A DNA stretch of 64,000 nt from Micromonospora sp. CB01531 (lineage in GTDB: Bacteria; Actinomycetota; Actinomycetes; Mycobacteriales; Micromonosporaceae): NCBI RefSeq assembly GCF_001905095.1, contig NZ_LWLS01000059.1, positions 1 to 64,000 of the forward strand, given 5' to 3'. How positions within the stretch are numbered: position 1 is the first letter of the stretch; the number at the start of each line of letters is the position of its first letter. The notes below the pieces were generated by a model. That model did not search any database, had not been told where the DNA came from, and worked only from the letters and a program-made list of their open reading frames with translations. Positions 35,451 through 44,243 of this stretch are shown here, one piece after another. Position numbers and translations under genes: made by a program.

Positions 35451-37088
35451 ATGAGCGCCACGTTGATCGCCAAGGACCTCACCGCCGGGCACGGTGACCG
35501 CCTGCTCTTCGCCGACCTGGACCTGGTCGTCGCCCCCGGCGACGTGGTCGGGCTGGTCGGGGTGAACGGCGCCGGCAAGTCCACGCTGTTGCGTACCCTC
35601 GCCGGGCTCCAGCCACGCGAGCACGGCTCGGTGGCGTTGAACCCACCCACCGCCACGGTCGGCTACCTGCCCCAGGAGCCGGAGCGCCGGCCGGGCGAGA
35701 CGGTCCGGCACTTCCTGGCCCGGCGTACCGGGGTGGCGGCGGCACAGGCCGCGCTGGACGCGGCCACCGAGGCGCTCACCGCCGGGGCCGAGGGCGCCGA
35801 CAACGCGTACGCCGAGGCGCTGGAGCGCTGGCTCGACCTCGGCGGCGCGGACCTGGACGAGCGGGCCGAGCAGGCGGCCGCCGAGCTGGGCCTGGCGGTC
35901 GACCTGGACCATCCGATGACCGCCCTCTCCGGCGGCCAGGCGGCCCGGGCCGGGCTGGCCTCCCTGCTGCTCAGCCGGTACGACGTCTTCCTGCTCGACG
36001 AGCCCACCAACGACCTGGACCTGGCCGGGCTGGACCGGCTGGAGCGGTTCGTCACCGGGCTGCGGGCCGGGACCGTGCTGGTCAGCCACGACCGGGAGTT
36101 CCTCACCCGGACCGTGACCCGGGTGGTGGAGCTGGACCTGCCCCAGCGGCAGGTCCGGCACTACGGGGGCGGCTACGCGGCGTACCTGGAGGAGCGGGAG
36201 GTGGCCCGCCGGCACGCCCGGGAGGAGTACGAGGAGTACGCCGAGACCCGAGCCGATCTGGAGGCACGGGCCCGGATGCAACGCGCCTGGATGGAGAAGG
36301 GCGTGAAGAACGCCCGGCGCAAGGCCACCGACAACGACAAGATCGGCCGCAAGTTCCGCACCGAGTCCACCGAGAAGCAGGCGGCGAAGGCCAAGCAGAC
36401 GGCGCGGCTGATCGAGCGGCTGGAGGTGGTCGAGGAGCCGCGCAAGGAGTGGGAGCTGCGGATGGAGATCGCCGCCGCGCCCCGCGCCGGTGCCGTGGTG
36501 GCCTCGCTCCGGGGTGCCGTCGTACGCCGGGGCGGCTTCGCGCTGGGCCCGGTGAACCTCCAGATCGACTGGGCCGACCGGGTGGCGATCACCGGGGCGA
36601 ACGGCTCCGGCAAGAGCACCCTGCTCGCCGCGCTGCTGGGCCGGCTGCCGCTCGACGAGGGCCACGCCGCGCTCGGCCCAGGGGTGGTGGTGGGCGAGGT
36701 CGACCAGGCCCGGGGGCTGTTCCTCGGCGACCAGCCCATGGTGGACGCCTTCGGCGCCGCCGTACCGGAGTTGAGCCCGGCGGACGTGCGGACCCTGCTG
36801 GCGAAGTTCGGCCTGCGCGCGGACCATGTGCTGCGGTCGGCGGCGACTCTCTCCCCCGGCGAGCGGACCCGGGCCGCGCTGGCCCTGCTCCAGGGGCGCG
36901 GGGTGAACCTGCTGGTGCTGGACGAGCCGACCAACCATCTCGACCTGCCGGCGATCGAGCAGCTCGAGTCGGCCCTGGCCACGTACCCGGGGACGCTGCT
37001 GCTGGTGACCCACGACCGGCGGATGCTGGACGCGGTGAGCGTCAACCGGCGGCTGCGGGTCGACGCCGGACGGATCGCCGAAGACTGA
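35451..37088 (+). CDS. ABC-F family ATPase
   Basis: 545 residues with two ABC cassettes and no membrane segment. Cassette 1: Walker A GVNGAGKST (37-45), signature LSGGQAAR, Walker B FLLDEPTND. Cassette 2: GANGSGKST, signature LSPGERTR, LVLDEPTNHLDLPAIEQLE. A charged helical linker of about 100 residues (EEYEEYAETRADLEAR to RRKATDNDK) joins them, as in ABC-F proteins. Members act on the ribosome as translation factors or antibiotic-protection proteins. Which role applies is not decidable, but it could confer macrolide-type protection. The ATG at 35451 is preferred over the far upstream open frame. Confidence 0.92.
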   Translation: MSATLIAKDLTAGHGDRLLFADLDLVVAPGDVVGLVGVNGAGKSTLLRTLAGLQPREHGSVALNPPTATVGYLPQEPERRPGETVRHFLARRTGVAAAQAALDAATEALTAGAEGADNAYAEALERWLDLGGADLDERAEQAAAELGLAVDLDHPMTALSGGQAARAGLASLLLSRYDVFLLDEPTNDLDLAGLDRLERFVTGLRAGTVLVSHDREFLTRTVTRVVELDLPQRQVRHYGGGYAAYLEEREVARRHAREEYEEYAETRADLEARARMQRAWMEKGVKNARRKATDNDKIGRKFRTESTEKQAAKAKQTARLIERLEVVEEPRKEWELRMEIAAAPRAGAVVASLRGAVVRRGGFALGPVNLQIDWADRVAITGANGSGKSTLLAALLGRLPLDEGHAALGPGVVVGEVDQARGLFLGDQPMVDAFGAAVPELSPADVRTLLAKFGLRADHVLRSAATLSPGERTRAALALLQGRGVNLLVLDEPTNHLDLPAIEQLESALATYPGTLLLVTHDRRMLDAVSVNRRLRVDAGRIAED

Positions 37089-37114
37089 TCCGTGCCGACC
37101 CGGTCGCGCCGGGT

Positions 37115-37120
37115 GACAAT
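37115..37120 (+). promoter_or_regulatory. Candidate leaderless promoter of the DUF4177-like gene
   Basis: GACAAT ends six bases before the ATG at 37127, which would place transcription start at or next to the start codon. Leaderless mRNAs are common in actinobacteria. No convincing -35 and no ribosome site are visible. Confidence 0.35.
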
Positions 37121-37126
37121 GACCCC

Positions 37127-37444
37127 ATGCTCAAGTGGGAGTACGCGCTGCTGGTCCGCCGGCGCCAGGCGGCCACCAGCGACATCGGGTGGGAGATCGT
37201 GTTCGTCTGGTACGGCCCGGACGGTTCGATGGTCGACGTCACCCCGTACGGTGACACCGCGCTGGCCCACCTCAACCGGGCCGGTGACCAGGGCTGGGAA
37301 CTGGTCGCGATGAGCGAGGACCCCTCGCTGCCGGGCAACAACGAGCTGCACCGGTACCACCTCAAGCGGCCCAAGCCGGCCGTGGCGCCGCCCCGCCAGC
37401 GGATCCGGGGCGCCAACCGAGGCCGCCGCAGCCTCTCCGGCTGA
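37127..37444 (+). CDS. DUF4177-like small protein
   Basis: A 105-residue protein. MLKWEYALLVRRRQ and ALAHLNRAGDQGWELVAMSEDPSLPGNNELHRYHLKRP match the DUF4177 pattern, in which the conserved Gly-Trp-Glu-Leu-Val is followed by a beta strand ending in Lys/Arg. The function of that family is unknown. The C-terminal 25 residues are basic (RQRIRGANRGRRSL) and could bind nucleic acid. The gene is 38 bases downstream of the ABC-F gene but may have its own leaderless promoter. Confidence 0.78.
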   Translation: MLKWEYALLVRRRQAATSDIGWEIVFVWYGPDGSMVDVTPYGDTALAHLNRAGDQGWELVAMSEDPSLPGNNELHRYHLKRPKPAVAPPRQRIRGANRGRRSLSG

Positions 37445-37566
37445 TCCGGCCCCCGCCGCTCGGCGGATGCCGGCGTCGCCGCCCTGGGGCCGCTTCCGTG
37501 GTTGTCGGTCGGCGATCCGAGGCATACCGGGCGGCGATGCGGGTATCGCGCGCCCGGAGGTGGCGC

Positions 37567-38292
37567 ATGGTCACGATGGGGCAGTCCCCACCCTCGGCCC
37601 AGCGGCTGAGGATGATCGACGGGTTCCTCGTCGAGGCGTGGGCCGATCTGACCCGCCACGATGAGCGGCTGCGCCCGCTCACCGTGGAGGTGCGCTTCGA
37701 CCGGGGCGTCGCGCACCTGAGCGGAGAGGTGGCCGACCCGGGCGAGCTGCGCCTGGTCCGGGACATGGTGGGCCGCCTCGCCGGGGTGCTCGGCGTCTGG
37801 TGCCGGGTGGCCGTCGCCGGCCGGGCGCCGGTGGTGGTGGACCTGGGCTGCGGCGCGACCAAGCAGTGGCCGGGCAACCTGGGGCTGGACATCTACCCGG
37901 CGCCGGGGGTGGACGCGGTGGCAGACCTCGCTGGCGCGCTGCCGCTCGCCGATGACTCGGTGGACGTGTTCTTCGCGGTGCATATCATGGAGCACCTGAT
38001 CGACTTCCTGCCGCTGTTCGACGAGTGCCACCGGGCGCTGCGGCCGGGGGGCGTCCTGCACGTGATGAGCCCCTGGTGGCGGCACGTGAACGCGGTCGCC
38101 GACCCGACCCACGTACGACTGCTGGACGTGCAGACCTTCAAGGGCATCTGCGGTCAGCGCCCGCCCGGCACCCCGCGCTGGTACCCGCTGCACGTCGGGT
38201 GCGACGGCGCCTCCATCTTCGCCGACCTCACTCCCCTCGCCCCCGACGACCCACCCCCACCCCCGTACCACCTGGCCCGCTTCTTCGACTGA
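37567..38292 (+). CDS. Methyltransferase with N-terminal BON-like domain
   Basis: 241 residues from ATG 37567, with GGAGG (37556-37560) six bases upstream. Residues about 12-80 (LTVEVRFDRGVAHLSGEVADPGELRLVRDMVGRLAGVLGVWCRV) follow the BON-domain alternation of strand, helix and Gly-Val strand. Residues about 85-235 are a type 11 methyltransferase: VVVDLGCGATKQWPGNLGLD is motif I, ALPLADDSVDVFFAVHIMEHL motif II, and LRPGGVLHVMSPWW motif III. A BON domain normally contacts membranes or proteins and is rarely joined to a methyltransferase. The substrate is unknown. Confidence 0.78.
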   Translation: MVTMGQSPPSAQRLRMIDGFLVEAWADLTRHDERLRPLTVEVRFDRGVAHLSGEVADPGELRLVRDMVGRLAGVLGVWCRVAVAGRAPVVVDLGCGATKQWPGNLGLDIYPAPGVDAVADLAGALPLADDSVDVFFAVHIMEHLIDFLPLFDECHRALRPGGVLHVMSPWWRHVNAVADPTHVRLLDVQTFKGICGQRPPGTPRWYPLHVGCDGASIFADLTPLAPDDPPPPPYHLARFFD

Positions 38293-38314
38293 CCCCACCC
38301 TCACCGACGCATGG

Positions 38315-38375
38315 GTTGATCATGAGGTTGACGGCGGACGTAGTGATCAAGAACGCCACCAACCTCATGATCAAC
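38315..38375. repeat. Inverted repeat, GTTGATCATGAGGTT family, copy 2
   Basis: Perfect 16-base arms GTTGATCATGAGGTTG and CAACCTCATGATCAAC around a 29-base centre, between the convergent methyltransferase and LacI genes. The arms are the same sequence as in copy 1 at 13018-13080. Confidence 0.85.
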
Positions 38376-38412
38376 GCAGGGGGTGCGGGCGGCGGGACCA
38401 CCGGGGCAGGCG

Positions 38413-39414
38413 TCAGGGGGCGCTTTCGCGGAGGGCCAGGCGGTGGGGAGCCACCAGTTCCCGGGGCGGCGCGCCGCGGTCGGCGTCGAGGCGGTCGGCG
38501 AGCAGGTCGACGGCGAGGCGGGCGATCCGCTCCTTGTCCGGGGCGACGGTGCTGAGGGTGGGGATGGAGAAGCGGCCGTCCTCGATGTCGTCGAACCCGG
38601 CCACCGCCACGTCCTCGGGCACCCGCAGCCCGGCCTCGTGCAGCGCGCGCAGGGCGCCGAGGGCGAGGGTGTCGTTGAAGCAGAAGACCGCGTCGGGACG
38701 TACGCCGGAATCCAGCAGGGCGCGCATGGCAGCCGCGCCGTCGGCGCGGTGCCAGGCGGCCGCGGGGGCCACCAGGCGCTCGTCGTACCCGAGGCCGGCG
38801 TCGGCCAGCGCGGCGGCGTAGCCGGCCAGTCGGAGCCGGGCGCTGGCGCCCTCGGGGGTGCGTTGGGCGCCGATCGCGGCGATCCGGCGGCGGCCGAGGC
38901 CGACCAGATGTGCGGTGATCTGCCGGGCGGCGCTCACGTTGTCGATCATCACGTGGTCGGCCGGGCCGTGGTCCACCCGCTCGCCGAGCAGCACCATGGG
39001 CAGGCCGTCGAGGCCGGCGAGGTCGGCAGCGGTGAGCGCGAGCGGGCTGAAGATCAGCCCGTCGATCAGATGGTCGCCGATCCCGCGGGCCGCCTTCCGT
39101 TCCTGCTCGGGGCCGCCGCCGGTCTGGTCGATCAGCACCGTCCAGCCGTGCTCGGCGGCGGCGGTGACCACGTGCCGGGCCAGCTCGGCGAAGTAGGGGA
39201 TGTCCAGCTCCGGCACGGCCAGGGCGATCACCCCGGTCCGCCCCTTCCGCAGGCTGCGGGCCGACAGGTTCGGGCGGTAGTTGAGCTCGGCGATGGCCTG
39301 CTCGACCCGGGCCCGGGTGTCCGGCCGTACGTGCTGGTAGCCGTTTACCACGTTGGACACCGTCTTCACCGACACGCCGGCCCGTTCGGCGACGTCCTTG
39401 AGCCTGTGTCGCAC
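38413..39414 (-). CDS. LacI-family transcriptional regulator
   Basis: 333 residues from GTG 39414, which has GGGGAGG about eight bases upstream; a GTG at 39447 is in frame but lacks a ribosome site. The helix-turn-helix (about 3-25) is LKDVAERAGVSVKTVSNVVNG, and the hinge region NYRPNLSARSLRKGRTGVIAL leads into a periplasmic-binding-type effector domain. It is divergent from the arabinofuranosidase gene, and two 12-base palindromes lie between them. It most likely represses the sugar genes until an arabinose-containing inducer binds. Confidence 0.92.
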   Translation of the reverse strand: MRHRLKDVAERAGVSVKTVSNVVNGYQHVRPDTRARVEQAIAELNYRPNLSARSLRKGRTGVIALAVPELDIPYFAELARHVVTAAAEHGWTVLIDQTGGGPEQERKAARGIGDHLIDGLIFSPLALTAADLAGLDGLPMVLLGERVDHGPADHVMIDNVSAARQITAHLVGLGRRRIAAIGAQRTPEGASARLRLAGYAAALADAGLGYDERLVAPAAAWHRADGAAAMRALLDSGVRPDAVFCFNDTLALGALRALHEAGLRVPEDVAVAGFDDIEDGRFSIPTLSTVAPDKERIARLAVDLLADRLDADRGAPPRELVAPHRLALRESAP

Positions 39415-39468
39415 TGGCCCGTCCTCCCCTGTCGGCTCTGCCGGCACTGTATCGCGCCGAGACCTCTT

Positions 39469-39492
39469 TACAACGTTGATTACAACGTTGTA
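39469..39492. promoter_or_regulatory. Two adjacent LacI-type operators
   Basis: TACAACGTTGAT (39469-39480) is followed directly by TACAACGTTGTA (39481-39492); the second is a perfect 12-base palindrome. They lie between the divergent LacI and arabinofuranosidase genes. The central CG dyad is typical of LacI-family sites. Binding to both would allow two dimers side by side and joint control of both genes. Confidence 0.7.
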
Positions 39493-39552
39493 GAAACCTG
39501 AGGTACGGGGTGACCGAGGTCACCCCGACCGGTACGAGGAAAGGTGGCACCC

Positions 39553-41064
39553 GTGCGGAGCGCGCAGCTGACGATCGACCCGTCGTTCACCATCGGAGCG
39601 GCCGACCGCCGTCTCTTCGGTTCCTTCGTCGAGCACATGGGGCGCTGCGTCTACGGCGGTGTCTACGAGCCGGGCCACGCCACCGCCGACGCCGGCGGGT
39701 TCCGCCGGGACGTCCTGGACCTGACCCGGGAACTGGGCGTCTCCGTGGTGCGCTACCCCGGCGGCAACTTCGTCTCCGGCTACCGCTGGGAGGACGGCGT
39801 CGGCCCGGTCGGCGACCGGCCGCGCCGGCTCGACCTGGCCTGGAAGACCATCGAGACCAACGCGTTCGGGCTGGGCGAGTTCATGGCCTGGGCGGCGGAG
39901 GCCCGCGTCGAGCCGATGATGGCGGTCAACCTCGGCACCCGGGGTGTGCAAGAGGCCTGCGACCTACTCGAATACGCCAACCACCCGGGCGGCACCCAAC
40001 TGTCGGACCTGCGCCGCAAGCACGGCGCCGAGGAGCCGTACGGGGTGCGGCTATGGTGCCTCGGCAACGAGCTGGACGGGCCCTGGCAGGTGGGCCACAA
40101 GACCGCCGACGAGTACGGCCGGCTCGCGGCCGAGACCGCCCGCGCGATGAAGAAGATCGACCCGTCGATCAGTCTGGTCGCCTGCGGCAGCTCCAACCGG
40201 CGGATGCCCACCTTCGCCTCCTGGGAGGCGACCGTCCTGGAGCACACCTACGAGCACGTCGACTACATCTCCGCCCACACCTACTACGACCCGTCCGACG
40301 GCGACCGGGCCAGCCTTCTGGCCTCCGCGGTGGACATGGACAACTTCATCCGCGAGGTGGTGGCCACCGCCGACCATGTGGCCGCCCGGCTGCGCCAGCG
40401 GCGGAAGCTAAAGATCTCCTTCGACGAGTGGAACGTCTGGTACGAGTCCCGCCTGCAGGCCGACCTGGACCGACGCGGCTGGGTCGAGGCGCCGGCGCTG
40501 ATCGAGGACGACTTCACCGCGGTCGACGCGGTGGTGGTGGGGGACCTGCTCATCACCCTGCTCCGGCACGCCGACCGCGTCGGGGTGGCCTGCCAGGCAC
40601 AGCTGGCCAACGTCATCGCCCCGATCCGTACCCGCACCGGCGGGCCGGCCTGGCGGCAGAGCATCTTCCACCCGTTCGCCCTCACCGCCCGCCACGCCCG
40701 CGGCACGGTGCTGCGTACCGAGCCGGTCTCGCCCACCTACCCCACCGGGAAGTACGGCGACGTGCCGGTGCTGGACACGGTCGCGGTGCACGACGAGGAG
40801 ACCGGCGAACTGGCCGTCTTCGCGGTCAACCGCGACCAGGACGACCTCGTCGTCGACCTGGACCTGCGCGCGCTGCCCGGCCTGCGCGCCCGGGAACACC
40901 GCGCTCTCGCCGCCGGGATCGACCCGACGGCCACCAACACCGAGGCCGAGCCCGAGCGGGTGACGACCCGCGGGCTCCCCACCCCCACCCTCGACGGCGG
41001 CCGGTGCTCCGTGGTGCTGCCCGCCTGCTCCTGGAACCTGCTGCGCTTCGCACCCCAGCCGTGA
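39553..41064 (+). CDS. abfA: GH51 alpha-L-arabinofuranosidase
   Basis: 503 residues from GTG 39553, which has AGGAAAGG eight bases upstream; GTG 39544 lies too close to it. The protein matches GH51: FGSFVEHMGRCVYGGVYEPGH near the N-terminus, acid/base Glu173 in CLGNELDGPW, and nucleophile Glu292 in ISFDEWNVWY. A beta-sandwich C-terminal domain follows. There is no signal peptide, so it should act on imported arabino-oligosaccharides, removing terminal alpha-L-arabinofuranosyl groups. First gene of the arabinose-polymer operon. Confidence 0.94.
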   Translation: MRSAQLTIDPSFTIGAADRRLFGSFVEHMGRCVYGGVYEPGHATADAGGFRRDVLDLTRELGVSVVRYPGGNFVSGYRWEDGVGPVGDRPRRLDLAWKTIETNAFGLGEFMAWAAEARVEPMMAVNLGTRGVQEACDLLEYANHPGGTQLSDLRRKHGAEEPYGVRLWCLGNELDGPWQVGHKTADEYGRLAAETARAMKKIDPSISLVACGSSNRRMPTFASWEATVLEHTYEHVDYISAHTYYDPSDGDRASLLASAVDMDNFIREVVATADHVAARLRQRRKLKISFDEWNVWYESRLQADLDRRGWVEAPALIEDDFTAVDAVVVGDLLITLLRHADRVGVACQAQLANVIAPIRTRTGGPAWRQSIFHPFALTARHARGTVLRTEPVSPTYPTGKYGDVPVLDTVAVHDEETGELAVFAVNRDQDDLVVDLDLRALPGLRAREHRALAAGIDPTATNTEAEPERVTTRGLPTPTLDGGRCSVVLPACSWNLLRFAPQP

Positions 41065-41101
41065 CCAGGAAATACCGCATCCCGTCCCCCAAGGAGTACC
41101 C

Positions 41102-42436
41102 ATGATCCAGAACGAGATGAGCCGGCGGCGGCTGCTCAGCCTCGGCGTCGGGCTCGGCGCCGCGGCCACCCTGACCCTGGCCGGCTGCGGCGACGGCGGC
41201 AGCATCTCCGACAAGCCGAGCGCCGCCGGCAACGGCGGCAAGGACTACACCGGCCCCAAGGTCGACCTGAAGCTGTGGAACGGTTTCACCGGCGGCGACG
41301 GCGAGATCTTCAAGCAGTTGGTCACCCAGTTCAACGGCGAACACCAGAACATCGCGGTCAGCGTGGTGACCTACGAGTGGCAGGACTACTACAGCAAGCT
41401 TCCCGGTGCCGTCTCGAGCGGCAACGGCCCCGACATCGCCGTCATGCACATGGACCAGCTCGCCACCTTCGCCGCCCGCGGGGTGATCATGGAGCTGGAC
41501 GACGTGGCGAAGGCGCTGGAACTCAGCGAGGGGGACTTCGCGCCGACGGTCTGGAAGGGCGGTCTCTACCACGACAAGCGGTACGGCATCCCGCTCGACA
41601 TGCACCCGCTGGGCCTCTACTACAACAAGGCGGCCATGCAGCGGGCCGGCCTCGACCCGAACAAGCCGCCGACCACCAAGGACGAGTACACGGCGGCGCT
41701 GACCGAGCTGAAGAAGGCGGGGATCCAGGGTTTCTGGGTCAGCCCGTTCCAGTTCACCGGCGGAATGACCTACTACTCGCTGCTGCACCAGTGGGGCGGC
41801 AGCCTCTTCGACGGGGAGGTCGCCAAGGCCACCTTCAACTCCGATCCGGCGGTCGAGGCGTGCAGTTGGCTGGTGGACATGATCAAGCAAGGGTTCTCGC
41901 CGGCCAACGTGGGCCAGGACGCCGACTACCTGGCCCTCAAGAGCGGCAAGAACGCCTTCAACTGGAACGGCATCTGGCAGGTCAACGACCTGAAGAAGAG
42001 CCCGGACGTGCAGTGGGGCGTCGCGCCGCTGCCGCAGATCGGCAGCCAGCAGGCGGCCTGGGCCAACTCGCACAACTTCACCATCGTCAAGCAGCGCAGC
42101 GCCGACAACAACAAGGTCGCCGGCGCGAAGGTCTTCATCAACTGGCTCAGCCAGCACTCGCTGGACTGGGCCAAGGGCGGCCAGGTGCCCGCCCGCAAGG
42201 CGGTCCGGGAGAGCGCCGAGTTCAAGGCGCTGCCGGAGATCAGCTCGCTCGCGCCGGAGCTGGCGTACGCCGCGTTCCCGCCAGCCGCTCCCGGCCTGGG
42301 TGAGGTGATGACCACCTTCTACAACGCCTTCAACGAGGCGGCGCTGGGCAAGAAGTCTCCGAAGCAGGCGCTGGACGACGGCGTGGCCAAGGCGAACAAG
42401 CAGCTCGAGGACAACCGCAAGAAGTACGGGAGCTGA
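41102..42436 (+). CDS. Sugar ABC transporter substrate-binding lipoprotein
   Basis: 444 residues. AAGGAG lies eight bases before the ATG. The N-terminus MSRRRLLSLGVGLGAAATLTLAGCGDGG has a twin-arginine motif and a lipobox ending at Cys about 30. The body is a family 1 extracellular solute-binding protein: KVDLKLWNGFTGGDGEIFKQLVTQF, GPDIAVMHMDQLATFA, YGIPLDMHPLGLYYNKAA and AFNWNGIWQVND. Placement between GH51 and permease genes suggests it captures arabino- or xylo-oligosaccharides. Confidence 0.92.
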   Translation: MIQNEMSRRRLLSLGVGLGAAATLTLAGCGDGGSISDKPSAAGNGGKDYTGPKVDLKLWNGFTGGDGEIFKQLVTQFNGEHQNIAVSVVTYEWQDYYSKLPGAVSSGNGPDIAVMHMDQLATFAARGVIMELDDVAKALELSEGDFAPTVWKGGLYHDKRYGIPLDMHPLGLYYNKAAMQRAGLDPNKPPTTKDEYTAALTELKKAGIQGFWVSPFQFTGGMTYYSLLHQWGGSLFDGEVAKATFNSDPAVEACSWLVDMIKQGFSPANVGQDADYLALKSGKNAFNWNGIWQVNDLKKSPDVQWGVAPLPQIGSQQAAWANSHNFTIVKQRSADNNKVAGAKVFINWLSQHSLDWAKGGQVPARKAVRESAEFKALPEISSLAPELAYAAFPPAAPGLGEVMTTFYNAFNEAALGKKSPKQALDDGVAKANKQLEDNRKKYGS

Positions 42437-42442
42437 TCCGCC

Positions 42443-43408
42443 GTGGCGGACGTGATCGAGGTCGGGGCGGCGCGCGGAGACGCGCCGCCTCCGGCGGGCG
42501 GAACGCGCCGTCCGGGCGGTGTCACCGCGCGGGGGCACCGGGCCACCCCCTACCTCTTCCTCGCGCCGTACCTGGTCCTGTTCCTGGTGTTCGGGCTGCT
42601 GCCGATCCTCTTCGGGGTCTGGATCAGCCTGCACCAGTGGGACCTCCAGCTGCCCAACCGGCCCTTCATCGGGCTGGACAACTACCGGGACCTCTTCTCC
42701 AGCGACTCGGCGATCTACGGCGACTGGTGGTCCAGCCTCCGGGCCACCGCGATCTTCACCATGCTGTCGGTACCGCTGCTGGTCGTCGTACCCCTGGGGC
42801 TGGCCCTGCTGCTCAACCGTTCCTTCCCCGGGCGGACCTTCTTCCGGGCCGCCTTCTTCGCCCCGTACGTCCTCGGCGTCGCGGTGATCGGCCTGCTCTG
42901 GCGCTTCCTGCTCGACGCCAACCTGGGCCTGGTCAACCGGCTGCTCGGGGTGCTCGGCCTGCCCTCCGACACGCCCTGGGTGACCGACGTGCCGTGGGCC
43001 TGGGTGTCGCTGGTCGGGGTGACGGTGTGGTGGACCTGCGGCTTCAACGCGGTGATCTACCTGGCCGGGCTGCAGGACATTCCGGCCGAGCTGTACGAGG
43101 CGGCCCGGGTGGACGGGGCGAACGGCTGGGACCGGTTCCGGCACGTCACGCTCCCCGGCCTGCGCCCGGTGCTGCTCTTCGTGCTGACCACCACGATCCT
43201 CGCCTCGGCGAACGTCTTCGGGCAGTCCTTCCTGATCACCCAGGGTGCGCCGGGCGAGCAGACCCGGACGGTGGTCTGGCGGATCGTGGACGAGGGGCTG
43301 CGGGACTACGACGCCGGCCGGGCGGCCGCGATGAGCGTGCTCTTCGCGCTGATGCTCGCGGTGGTCAGCGTTCTGAACTTCCGGCTGTTCCGCTACCGGG
43401 AAGACTGA
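42443..43408 (+). CDS. Sugar ABC transporter permease 1
   Basis: 321 residues, GTG start six bases after the binding-protein stop. After a Gly/Ala/Pro-rich cytoplasmic N-terminus it has six membrane segments starting LFLAPYLVLFLVFGLLPILFGVW. The cytoplasmic EAA-type loop reads EAARVDGANGWDRFRHVTLPGLRPVL. This is the MalF-like partner of the next permease. Confidence 0.92.
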   Translation: MADVIEVGAARGDAPPPAGGTRRPGGVTARGHRATPYLFLAPYLVLFLVFGLLPILFGVWISLHQWDLQLPNRPFIGLDNYRDLFSSDSAIYGDWWSSLRATAIFTMLSVPLLVVVPLGLALLLNRSFPGRTFFRAAFFAPYVLGVAVIGLLWRFLLDANLGLVNRLLGVLGLPSDTPWVTDVPWAWVSLVGVTVWWTCGFNAVIYLAGLQDIPAELYEAARVDGANGWDRFRHVTLPGLRPVLLFVLTTTILASANVFGQSFLITQGAPGEQTRTVVWRIVDEGLRDYDAGRAAAMSVLFALMLAVVSVLNFRLFRYRED

Positions 43409-43418
43409 GGGGGCGACG

Positions 43419-44243
43419 ATGACGAGGCTGCGTGGGGTCCTGCGCTACGCCGTCCTGCTGCTGATCACCGCGGTCTTCGTGACCCCGCTGGCCTGGATGG
43501 CCCTCACGTCGGTGAAGACCTACGCCGACGCGCAGCAGGACCCACCGAGCTGGCTGCCGAACCCGTTCTCCACCTACGGGTACGACCAGATCATCAACAA
43601 CACCGCCAATCCGGTGCTGCGCTGGTTCGTCAACAGCATGCTGGCGGCCAGCCTGCACACCCTGCTGGTGCTGGCCACCGCGTCGATGGCCGCGTACGCC
43701 CTGGCGCGGATGCGGTTCCGCGGCCGGGCGCTGAGCTTCGCGCTGATCGTGGGGACGCTCTTCCTCCCGCCGACCTCGCTGATCATCCCGAACTTCGTGA
43801 TCGCCGATCGGCTGGGCTGGCTCGACACGCTGACCGTGGTGGTGGTTCCGGGCGCGGCCAGCGCGTTCGGGGTCTTCTTCCTCCGGCAGTTCTTCCTCTC
43901 GATCCCCCGGGAGCTGGAGGAGGCCGCCGTGCTGGACGGGGCGAACCACTGGCAGGTCTTCACCCGGGTGCTGCTGCCGCTGTCGAAGCCGGCGCTGGCC
44001 ACCCTGGCGGTGCTGTCGTTCCTCACCAACTGGAACGACTTCCTCTGGCCGGTCTACGTGCTGTTCAGTCCGGAGCGGCTCACCCTCCCCGCGGGCCTCG
44101 GCCTGCTCCAGGGCGCCTACGTCACCGACTACCCGGTGATCATGGCGGGGGCGGTGCTGGCCAGCGTACCGGTGCTGATCCTCTTCGTGGCCGCCCAACG
44201 ACACATCATCCAGGGTGTCTCGCGCAGCGGCCTGAAGGGATGA
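43419..44243 (+). CDS. Sugar ABC transporter permease 2
   Basis: 274 residues with six membrane segments (YAVLLLITAVFVTPLAWMAL onward) and the loop EAAVLDGANHWQVFTRVLLPLSKPAL. It is the MalG-like partner of permease 1. No ATPase gene is present in the locus, so a shared ATPase such as an MsiK-type protein encoded elsewhere would energise transport. Its stop overlaps the GH43-like gene. Confidence 0.92.
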   Translation: MTRLRGVLRYAVLLLITAVFVTPLAWMALTSVKTYADAQQDPPSWLPNPFSTYGYDQIINNTANPVLRWFVNSMLAASLHTLLVLATASMAAYALARMRFRGRALSFALIVGTLFLPPTSLIIPNFVIADRLGWLDTLTVVVVPGAASAFGVFFLRQFFLSIPRELEEAAVLDGANHWQVFTRVLLPLSKPALATLAVLSFLTNWNDFLWPVYVLFSPERLTLPAGLGLLQGAYVTDYPVIMAGAVLASVPVLILFVAAQRHIIQGVSRSGLKG

